6,837 nucleotides of DNA from an uncultured Saprospiraceae bacterium (lineage in GTDB: Bacteria > Bacteroidota > Bacteroidia > Chitinophagales > Saprospiraceae). The notes beneath the pieces are model-generated. The model had not been told where the DNA came from. It saw nothing but the letters and a program-made list of their open reading frames with translations, and did not search any database. Below are positions 1 to 5,361 of the stretch, piece by piece (within the stretch, counting starts at the first letter, position 1; each line of letters starts with the position of its first letter). Made by a program: the position numbers and the translations under genes. Location of the stretch: assembly GCA_938033975.1 (NCBI GenBank), contig CALHKJ010000245.1, positions 1-6,837 of the forward strand, read 5' to 3'.

Positions 1-12
1 CTGGCGGAGGAA

Positions 13-46
13 GATTTTAAATCAATCTTTGATTGATATTAAAATC
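13..46. repeat. AT-rich inverted repeat (hairpin) near left edge
   Basis: Arms at 13-27 and 31-46 are complementary (GATTTTAAATCAATC against GATTGATATTAAAATC, one unpaired base) around a 3-nt TTT loop. It lies about 115 bp beyond the stop codon of the minus-strand desaturase gene. No T-run follows it on either strand, so it is not a textbook intrinsic terminator. It may mark the transcript end of a plus-strand gene just outside the window: one frame ends with a TAA at 18-20 after codons for GGGRF, but that is too short to call. Function unknown. Confidence 0.5.
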
Positions 47-125
47 ATGGAGGAATCAAGAATCTGCCTTCACCCAATACAAATTTTAGTATTTAGCCAC
101 TAAGTATATTAGCACTTTTGACTTT

Positions 126-174
126 TATGTCTGACATCAGATATCTGATATCTGACATCTTCAATCCACAGTCC
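126..174. repeat. Heptamer tandem repeat overlapping a gene end
   Basis: Seven consecutive 7-bp units on the plus strand: TATGTCT, GACATCA, GATATCT, GATATCT, GACATCT, TCAATCC, ACAGTCC. The middle units (133-160) are nearly identical and the outer ones are degenerate. They include the perfect 14-bp palindrome ATCAGATATCTGAT (136-149) and a 9-bp direct repeat TCTGACATC at 130-138 and 151-159. The last two units lie inside the 3' end of the minus-strand desaturase gene, whose TGA stop (161-163) is formed within a unit. Short heptameric repeats of this style are known from intergenic DNA of several bacterial groups; a role here is not known. Confidence 0.75.
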
Positions 175-1216
175 TTTGCCCAGCGACACCACTACTCTTC
201 TTAACCCCAATCAAGGTCTGATTCGCAAAGCTCTGAGGGAATGATTCTATACCAGGGAAGCCAAGTGGGATGTCTCGCCCTGAATGAGGTACATAGGCTG
301 TTCCAAATATATAATCCCAGATGGCTAGGGTCAAACCAAAGTTGATGCCGGTGTGTCTGTCTTCTGGCAACTCGAGGGAATGATGCCATATGTGCATCTC
401 CGGTGAGTTGAATAATTTCTTCATAAAAGGACCAAGAGCGAATGCACCTATAGCGATACAAGCAAGCAGGATCAATGAGGATGAGACTATGGTAGGTTCT
501 TGTATGATTGTGATATCAAGTAAATTGTTTGCTAAGATTGTTCCAACGAGGACACCAACTATCCCTCCCGTTATCTTTCCATCAAGACTGATATTGGAGT
601 GGTTGAAATGTCCCCAACTCAATGTGAATATGTGTATGATGAAGAAGTCATGCAATCCTATTCCAAGAAGCGCAAGCGGAATGTATTCTAGCGTTCTGTA
701 TACCACAGTTTCCATCCAATGAAATCGCAGGTGAGCGGCAAAGCCCATTTCTTCTACTGAGTGATGCACTTTGTGGAATTGCCACAACCACTCAAATTTA
801 TGAAGCAGGCGATGTATCCACCATTGTACAAAATCACGCACTAGGAACCCAGTAAGTAGAACCGCCCAAATAGGCCATGAATTCATAGGATTAAGTGCTT
901 GCAAATCAAAGCCTCCAGATATCGCTTTGATACCATCATTGAAAAGATTTACGACAACGCTTGATGCACCATTATAAATGATCAATGAAAAGATGAAGAA
1001 ATTGAAGAACATATAAAAGGCATCAAGAAAGAAATCCTTCCTAATGAATTTCTGATTTTTTCTCCAAGGAATAAGCACTTCAAGAATCAAGAAAACCAAT
1101 GAAACGGCTATCAGCCAATAAAAGTAATTTTTGAATGAAGGGTGGGTGATTTCATACCAAAGGTAGTTGGCATATCCTGCTGTGTCATTTACAAATATAT
1201 CTAAGTACTTCTGCAT
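161..1216 (-). CDS. Sterol desaturase / fatty acid hydroxylase family membrane protein
   Basis: A 351-residue polytopic membrane protein of the FA_hydroxylase superfamily, di-iron enzymes that hydroxylate or desaturate lipids, sterols or carotenoids. The histidine ligand boxes are all visible: HRLLH (135-139), HKVHH (148-152), H162/H166, HFNHSN (203-208) and HIWHH (275-279). The conserved tail of the domain follows (NFGLTLAIWDYIFGTAY, 292-308). Hydrophobic segments are near 33-50, 66-92, 116-130 and 176-200. A further hydrophobic stretch at about 215-260 separates the third and fourth histidine clusters, where family members normally have a short link. The ATG at 1216 opens directly into an ordinary N terminus; no Shine-Dalgarno is seen. 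The last residues and stop codon fall inside a heptamer repeat, so the extreme C terminus is probably not functional. The substrate cannot be told from sequence. It is transcribed away from the Spy-like gene. Confidence 0.9.
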   Translation of the reverse strand: MQKYLDIFVNDTAGYANYLWYEITHPSFKNYFYWLIAVSLVFLILEVLIPWRKNQKFIRKDFFLDAFYMFFNFFIFSLIIYNGASSVVVNLFNDGIKAISGGFDLQALNPMNSWPIWAVLLTGFLVRDFVQWWIHRLLHKFEWLWQFHKVHHSVEEMGFAAHLRFHWMETVVYRTLEYIPLALLGIGLHDFFIIHIFTLSWGHFNHSNISLDGKITGGIVGVLVGTILANNLLDITIIQEPTIVSSSLILLACIAIGAFALGPFMKKLFNSPEMHIWHHSLELPEDRHTGINFGLTLAIWDYIFGTAYVPHSGRDIPLGFPGIESFPQSFANQTLIGVKKSSGVAGQRTVD

Positions 1217-1301
1217 CTTGTTTTAAGCTTATTTACAACATAAATATAACCAATAAGATAGAAGAAGGTTGCTACTACCCTGCTAGTTTCTGCCTATCTA
1301 A

Positions 1302-1323
1302 AAATGTCCAGATTTGGACATTT
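1302..1323. promoter_or_regulatory. Perfect palindrome, possible operator
   Basis: Arms AAATGTCCA (1302-1310) and TGGACATTT (1315-1323) match perfectly across 9 bp with a 4-bp GATT spacer. It lies 86 bp upstream of the desaturase start and 258 bp upstream of the Spy-like gene. The dyad with TGTCCA half-sites and short spacing looks like a site for a dimeric DNA-binding regulator. As RNA it would form a hairpin, but no T-run follows beyond the TTT of the arm, and the region sits upstream of both flanking genes, so a terminator is unlikely. The regulator is unknown. Confidence 0.45.
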
Positions 1324-1338
1324 CCTTAACAGCAAGGT

Positions 1339-1394
1339 AGAGAGGTCAGGAGACCTTCTGAGAAAGTAAGCAGAGAGGTCGGGAGACCTTCTGC
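1339..1394. repeat. Duplicated bulged hairpin (two 22-bp direct repeats)
   Basis: Two 22-bp copies (1339-1360 and 1372-1393) differ at one base and are spaced 33 bp start to start. Each is itself an inverted repeat: AGAGAGGTC pairs with GACCTTCT leaving one bulged G. In copy two the stem extends outward to GC pairs (1370-1380 with 1385-1394). The loops are AGGA in copy one and GGGA, a GNRA-type tetraloop, in copy two, so the single difference falls in the loop. This could be a REP-like element, a transcribed structured leader or a regulator site; sequence alone does not decide. Confidence 0.6.
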
Positions 1395-1425
1395 ATGTTT
1401 GTTAAAGCTAAAATCTCTTTAGCAC

Positions 1426-1485
1426 ACAAAAGCCAAAGGTATCTTGCTGTGCCCGCCTTCGGCTGGACCTCTTGGCTCCCTTTGT
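1426..1485. other. Imperfect long stem-loop
   Basis: The arm ACAAA-AGCCAA-AGGT (1426-1440) pairs with ACCT-C-TTGGCT-CCC-TTTGT (1467-1485), leaving one bulged C and a three-C internal bulge. The 26-nt apex (1441-1466) contains a small GCC-TTC-GGC hairpin (1455-1463). It is more GC-rich than its surroundings. It begins about 150 bp upstream of the Spy-like gene and could be part of a transcribed leader or a dispersed repeat. No known riboswitch class was recognised. Confidence 0.4.
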
Positions 1486-1580
1486 TCCAACCTCAAACAT
1501 CAGAAATTTCAGTTCTCCATTAAACTTATTAATTTTAAAGTAGTCTTAGAAGTATAACATTGAACAATTAAATTACATCT

Positions 1581-2843
1581 ATGAAATTTAGAATAGCATT
1601 TATCGCATTGTGTTTTGTCATTTTTGGAGCTACTGATATGCTTGGACAAAGAGGCATGAAGCATCATGTAGATTTTGAACAGATAGCTAAGGATGTTGAC
1701 CTTAGTGAAACTCAGATTGAAGATTTTAAAAGATTGAAGTCTGATATGAAGGTGAAAATGGAGAAATTAAGATCCTCCGAAGAAATGGATTGGGAGAGCA
1801 TGCATCAATATAAGGAGCAGTGGAAATTGGAAATGAATGCAATTTTGACCGTACCGCAGCAAGAAAAGTTGGCCGCAATCAAAGAACAAAGAATGAAGGA
1901 GAGAGAGGAAATGAAAGAGGCTTATATGGCAAAGTACAAAGAGAAGGAAGAAGAAATTAAGGCCTACAAAGACAAGTACATCAAGCCAATGATGCAAGAA
2001 AAGAGAATGGAGTTGGATAAGAAAATTTCTAAGGAGGATAAGTTAAAAATTGACATCCTGAGAAATATTGCAAGTGAGGAACAAGCTAAAAGAAAAGAAG
2101 CGCATGCAAATGGTGAATATAAAAAAGCTCATCATGGCAAAGGACATCATGCAAGAGGACCAAAAGGAAAAGGACACCACAAAGGACCAAAGGTAAATAG
2201 ATGGGAGGAGAAACATCCAGAAGGATATCAGATGGCGCAGGATTTGGTAGCAAAGTATAGTGATGATATTGCCAAAATTCAGGCAGAGCTTATGGAAGAT
2301 AAAAAGCTTTGGGAATCAGAAATCGAGGCCATCAAATCAGATGGAAAATCTGCCAACTGTGATACTAAAAGTTGCGATCCCAAAGATTGCAAACCTGAAA
2401 ATTGTGATCCTGCTCAATGCTGTCCAGAAAAACTTGAAGGAAAAAGATGGAGAGGACAAAAGGGCAAGCATGGCAAAAGAGCTCATCATCTGAGCGATGA
2501 TAAGTTAAGTTTTGAAAAGCAAATTCGTTTTCTATTGATTGACACAGAAGAAACTCAAGAAAGAGAACTTAATGCCACAGACTTCCCAGAATTTTCAGCC
2601 TACCCTAACCCGGCAAGCAGCAGTCAGGTTATCAATTTGAATTTGACAGAAAGCCAAAGGGTCAATGTAACCATCATTGATATGAGTGGTAAAGAATTAA
2701 TGGAAGTACACAATGGCAAGATGGACAAAGGAGAAAACAGAATGGATGTTGATCTTACCAGCTTACCAAACAACATATACTTCTATAGAGTAAGTACAAA
2801 GACAGGTTCTAAGTTGATACAGTTTGTAGTGACTAGAGCTTAA
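1581..2843 (+). CDS. Secreted Spy/CpxP-like, His- and Cys-rich protein with T9SS type A sorting domain
   Basis: A 420-residue exported protein. A signal peptide occupies about residues 1-22 (MKFR, hydrophobic core IAFIALCFVIFGA, likely cut near LGQ). Residues 30-110 are helical and resemble Spy/CpxP-type periplasmic proteins, with LSETQ (41-45) and LTVPQQEKL (89-97) in the places of the LTxxQ motifs; this match is by eye. Residues 100-175 are a very charged K/E-rich helix, probably coiled coil. A His/Gly/Lys stretch follows (HH pairs at 184, 189 and 199). Residues 260-284 carry five pentapeptides of the form C-D-P-x-x, with Cys at 260, 265, 270, 275, 280 and 281. A T9SS type A sorting domain closes the protein (YPNPA at 341-345, VNVTIIDMSGKEL, terminal KLIQFVVTRA). 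The His and Cys clusters suggest metal binding, which is inference. The ATG at 1581 starts the signal peptide; no Shine-Dalgarno is present, as is usual in this phylum. It appears monocistronic. Confidence 0.85.
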   Translation: MKFRIAFIALCFVIFGATDMLGQRGMKHHVDFEQIAKDVDLSETQIEDFKRLKSDMKVKMEKLRSSEEMDWESMHQYKEQWKLEMNAILTVPQQEKLAAIKEQRMKEREEMKEAYMAKYKEKEEEIKAYKDKYIKPMMQEKRMELDKKISKEDKLKIDILRNIASEEQAKRKEAHANGEYKKAHHGKGHHARGPKGKGHHKGPKVNRWEEKHPEGYQMAQDLVAKYSDDIAKIQAELMEDKKLWESEIEAIKSDGKSANCDTKSCDPKDCKPENCDPAQCCPEKLEGKRWRGQKGKHGKRAHHLSDDKLSFEKQIRFLLIDTEETQERELNATDFPEFSAYPNPASSSQVINLNLTESQRVNVTIIDMSGKELMEVHNGKMDKGENRMDVDLTSLPNNIYFYRVSTKTGSKLIQFVVTRA

Positions 2844-2865
2844 AGAATACGATTTTATGTTTAAT

Positions 2866-2899
2866 GAGGTGTTCATCGTATGATGGATACCTCTTTTTT
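2866..2899 (+). terminator. Intrinsic terminator of the Spy-like gene
   Basis: GAGGTGTTCATC (2866-2877) pairs with GATGGATACCTC (2882-2893) as a 12-bp stem with two G-U wobbles and a 4-nt GTAT loop, followed by six T residues (2894-2899). It begins 22 bp after the stop codon and separates the gene from the tmRNA unit downstream. Confidence 0.85.
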
Positions 2900-2947
2900 A
2901 ATTATATAAACTAGCAACTTTTGTTTAGAAATAGAATGCGGGGAACG

Positions 2948-2978
2948 TTTTCCTGCTTATCTTCGTTAACTAATTTTG
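2948..2978 (+). promoter_or_regulatory. Putative tmRNA promoter, Bacteroidota type
   Basis: TAATTTTG at 2971-2978 matches the Bacteroidota -7 consensus TAnnTTTG exactly. A weak TTTT (2948-2951) lies 19 bp upstream, where the -33 TTTG/TTG element is expected. Transcription would begin about 15-20 bp before the mature tmRNA 5' end at 3003, leaving a short leader for RNase P to remove. The -33 match is poor. Confidence 0.5.
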
Positions 2979-3002
2979 CTAGAAGTAGTAGCATTATAAA
3001 AA

Positions 3003-3385
3003 GGGGCCGAAATGGAATCGACAGGAAAGATCTCTTTTTAGTAAGCATGCTGGAGAATTGATCATTTACTCCATCCAAATGATGATTACTTTATAATTGG
3101 CGAAAATAGATTCGCATTAGCTGCCTAAGTTAGACTTAGCAAGCTGATTGCACTTTGTGGGGGACGTTTGATAGCCTGCTCTTAAGTGTATCAACCCGGC
3201 ATGCTGCGCGCTGCCACTCGAACTAGGAAGTCCGGATCTTTGACGGTCGTCCGAAGCTAAAGAAGATAAGCCGACGGTTGGTTGCTTGTACACCTGCCTG
3301 AAGTCGAAAATCTAAGAACAAGCTAAGCATGTAGAAAGCCACTAAGACCTTTGTCTGGACCCGAGTTCGACTCTCGGCGGCTCCA
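3003..3385 (+). ncRNA. ssrA: tmRNA (transfer-messenger RNA)
   Basis: A one-piece tmRNA of about 383 nt that rescues ribosomes stalled on broken messages together with SmpB. The 5' end GGGGCCG (3003-3009) pairs with CGGCTCC (3378-3384) as the acceptor stem, with one G-U pair, followed by discriminator A at 3385. The T arm is CCGAG-TTCGACT-CTCGG (3361-3377). Conserved blocks are present at both ends: GGAATCGACAGG near the 5' end and CTAAGCATGTAG near 3325-3336. The tag reading frame is at 3099-3128. The CCA tail is not encoded (the DNA continues ACAA), so it must be added by nucleotidyltransferase. The middle of the molecule would hold the pseudoknots, which I did not fold in full. It has its own putative promoter and a terminator directly behind it. 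Confidence 0.96.
3099..3128 (+). other. tmRNA proteolysis tag reading frame
   Basis: Codons GGC GAA AAT AGA TTC GCA TTA GCT GCC TAA encode GENRFALAA; with the alanine carried on the tmRNA the appended tag would be AGENRFALAA. The terminal ALAA is the standard ClpXP-type degradation signal. GGC is taken as the resume codon by analogy with tmRNAs of this phylum, whose tags commonly begin with G-E. The stop codon lies in a small hairpin, CTAAGT-TAG-ACTTAG (3125-3139), the usual place for helix P5. Confidence 0.88.
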
Positions 3386-3389
3386 CAAA

Positions 3390-3420
3390 AAAAGGGGAGC
3401 AATTAATTTGCTCCCCTTTT
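3390..3420. terminator. Bidirectional terminator between ssrA and the convergent gene
   Basis: AAAAGGGGAGCAA (3390-3402) pairs perfectly with TTGCTCCCCTTTT (3408-3420) around a 5-nt loop. On the plus strand it starts 5 nt after the mature tmRNA end and supplies a TTTT. On the minus strand the GC core is followed by seven T residues (complement of A 3387-3393), and the hairpin lies 12 bp past the stop codon of the minus-strand gene. One element therefore appears to stop transcription from both sides. Confidence 0.9.
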
Positions 3421-3432
3421 CAATTATAATAA

Positions 3433-5100
3433 TTATTGTTTTATGAATCGAATGGATATTGGTTGATCATCCAAGTACAAATTCACAAAGTAAATTCCTT
3501 CACTTAAAGAACTTACTTCAATTTGTTGGTGATGGTCTCCGGAGATATCACCAAGCTTCTCAGCCATAACTTCTCTACCTACAACATCCGTTATGGTATA
3601 TTTTAAGTTAGAGGAATTTTTGAGTGGAATTTTTACGTTGATAAATGAGCTTGCAGGATTTGGTAACAGAACAATCTCACCATTTAGTGCTTCAGGAGTA
3701 TCAACTGATGAAGTACCTTCTCCAAGTAGTTGGAAAGTGAAATCACCAGGAGCGTCAGAGGTTAATCTAGTAGTAATTCTTAATAGATAATCCGTTGGAG
3801 TATCGGACAACTGGCCTAATCTTTCTGTAACAACTACTGTTGAGTCGCCATTAAGCAAAATACAATTTTCCATAATAGCAAGCGTATCAGTAGGAGTTGT
3901 GCAGTCTTCCCAAAGATCTGCAAAGAATGAAGCTCCTGTCGTAAATGAAATTAGGTTGAGTTCAATCTCTTGAATTCCTTGATTGTTAAACGAATACCAA
4001 ACTTCAGCAAATTCACCTCCATTTGTATTTCCAATACATGGAGGAAAGACAAAGGTCTCAGGATTGAAGGTAGCACTTATTGTCGTACCGTCTGTTGAAT
4101 TACTACCTCCAGGTTCTATAATTTCTGTAACAATTGCATTTGTGCAATCATTGTTAGCCGGTGGTTCTGGTGCATCTTCATTGATGAGTTCAAAACTACC
4201 ATTTCCTATGCTACCATTCCAACCACCTAATCTTAGCAAATAGGTCATTCCTTCCTCAACATCAAAAAATAGTGAAGAGCTATAATCGGGGCAGCCAGCA
4301 CCATCATCATTGCATGCATACAAATCATTACTAGTTAGATTTGAGCAATCAACATTTGGGCCATAGACACCTAAACGTGTATCAAAGGTAACAGAACCGC
4401 AAGTATTCCAATTTACCGAGCCTGTAAAGTCTGGGGTAAAAGTGTACCATACATCTGCCATGATAGTTGGATCACCAAACTGAAAACAAGGATTAGAGTC
4501 ATCGTGAATTGGTCCATCGGTAATAGTACCAAAATTATCTACATTATGTGTTCCGAGTCCAATATCAAAGGCATCAGCACAAAAGTCATTTGGAACACCA
4601 GGGATGTATTCGCTGACAGAGAATGTCCCTTGTCCGGATAAACCGGGAGGGGTTTCTCCATAGCCACCAAGTCTCAATAAATAAACTTCTCCTTCTGTTA
4701 CTGCAAAAATTAATTCTGAAGTACTTTCAGCACAGTCTGTTCCATCTTCATTACAAGTCAAAAGATCTTCATCAAGAGGAGGACAAGCAGCTCCTGGGAT
4801 GTATGCCGCTATTTTGGTGTCAAAATCCGCAGTTCCACAGGTTGTAAAAAGACAGTGCCCTGTGAATGTTGGTGTATATAAATACCAAATATCATTATAA
4901 ATTGAATCTATTTCTGGCTCTGTAGCACTCGGGCAGGGAGAGTCAATATGTAAGGGTCCATCTGTATTGGCTCCTGCTGTAACAAAGTCCATATCAGTTA
5001 CTTCTCCGATTGGTATCGCATCTGAACATAGGTCATTTGGTACTTGAGCCGCAAGTTGCATCGCAAAGCCCAAGCATAGTAAAGTGTAAATTATTTTCAT
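3433..5100 (-). CDS. Secreted repeat protein with T9SS type A sorting domain
   Basis: A 555-residue exported protein. The open frame extends 24 codons further upstream, but the ATG at 5100 is the better start because it opens a clean signal peptide (MKIIYTLLCLGFAMQLAAQ). Two clear repeats follow: residues 20-165 and 169-308. Both begin VPND(L/F)C(S/A)DA, and share a TDGP motif, (I/V)WYxxTPxFTG, xTCGxxxFDTxxxxY, CN(E/D)DGxxC and a closing YLLRLGG. A third, diverged unit covers about 315-460 (NNDCTNAI, EVWYSF, YLLRIT). This pattern is like the CUB/PPC-type beta-sandwich repeats of secreted proteins in environmental bacteria. The paired Cys would form disulfides and the Asp-rich loops could bind calcium, both inferred. 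The C terminus is a sorting domain (LLPNPASS at 478-485, YTITDVVGREV, final SIRFIKQ). No catalytic domain is seen, so adhesion or surface binding is most plausible. No Shine-Dalgarno is present. Confidence 0.85.
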   Translation of the reverse strand: MKIIYTLLCLGFAMQLAAQVPNDLCSDAIPIGEVTDMDFVTAGANTDGPLHIDSPCPSATEPEIDSIYNDIWYLYTPTFTGHCLFTTCGTADFDTKIAAYIPGAACPPLDEDLLTCNEDGTDCAESTSELIFAVTEGEVYLLRLGGYGETPPGLSGQGTFSVSEYIPGVPNDFCADAFDIGLGTHNVDNFGTITDGPIHDDSNPCFQFGDPTIMADVWYTFTPDFTGSVNWNTCGSVTFDTRLGVYGPNVDCSNLTSNDLYACNDDGAGCPDYSSSLFFDVEEGMTYLLRLGGWNGSIGNGSFELINEDAPEPPANNDCTNAIVTEIIEPGGSNSTDGTTISATFNPETFVFPPCIGNTNGGEFAEVWYSFNNQGIQEIELNLISFTTGASFFADLWEDCTTPTDTLAIMENCILLNGDSTVVVTERLGQLSDTPTDYLLRITTRLTSDAPGDFTFQLLGEGTSSVDTPEALNGEIVLLPNPASSFINVKIPLKNSSNLKYTITDVVGREVMAEKLGDISGDHHQQIEVSSLSEGIYFVNLYLDDQPISIRFIKQ

Positions 5101-5196
5101 AGCAAGTTGATTTTTTTTCAAAGAAAAGAAAATAATTAATCTATGAGTAGTAAAAGCCGGACAAATAGTCAACAGGATTATTGAATAATGATCATT

Positions 5197-5225
5197 CTTG
5201 AAATGACTTACTTATTTATTTCAAG
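5197..5225. repeat. Inverted repeat upstream of the secreted repeat protein gene
   Basis: CTTGAAAT (5197-5204) and ATTTCAAG (5218-5225) form 8-bp arms around 13 bp, about 100 bp upstream of the start at 5100. Next to it is the palindrome AATGATCATT (5187-5196). They lie in the 261-bp gap (5101-5361) behind the sensor kinase stop codon. No T-run follows on the minus strand, so termination is doubtful; an operator is possible. No clear TAnnTTTG promoter or other gene was found in this gap. Confidence 0.3.
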
Positions 5226-5361
5226 TTGAAAAAAGTAATGCCTGATATTGCTGAATTACAACTAATTGAAAAACACCCATCGAGAATGGCTGTTCTTTGA
5301 TAATATAATGGATTTATTCCTTAAAACCATTAGAATCATGATCTTAGGTTTGCATCCGAAA

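Larger units (their letters stand above)
1217..1580. other. Divergent intergenic region rich in inverted repeats
   Basis: This 364-bp stretch separates the minus-strand desaturase start from the plus-strand Spy-like gene start and must carry both promoters. I see no open reading frame worth calling. It holds a perfect palindrome (1302-1323), a duplicated hairpin (1339-1394) and a larger stem-loop (1426-1485), described separately. No exact TAnnTTTG element was found. The nearest matches are TATATTTA on the minus strand (1241-1248) and TAACATTG on the plus strand (1555-1562), each with one mismatch and no clear -33 partner. Confidence 0.6.

Noticed and set aside
3..20. C-terminal codons of a plus-strand gene entering from the left (GGGRF then TAA)
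   Set aside because: Only five codons are visible; two other plus frames are equally open at the edge, so no gene can be supported.
126..174. CRISPR array
   Set aside because: The units are 7 bp and contiguous, with no spacers and no cas genes nearby.
390..722. Plus-strand open frame of 110 codons inside the desaturase gene
   Set aside because: It is antisense to a gene with intact histidine boxes, and its translation shows no recognisable domain or signal.
1472..1488. Sigma-54 type promoter (TGGC...TTG) near the palindrome at 1302-1323
   Set aside because: The spacing between the GG and TG elements is one base short and the sequence lies within a stem-loop arm that explains it better.
1555..1562. 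TAACATTG as a promoter -7 element for the Spy-like gene
   Set aside because: It has one mismatch to TAnnTTTG, no TTG-like -33 element at the expected distance, and would leave a leader of only about a dozen bases.
5101..5172. Upstream 24-codon extension of the secreted repeat protein
   Set aside because: The extension would place a charged, non-signal segment before an otherwise perfect signal peptide starting at 5100.
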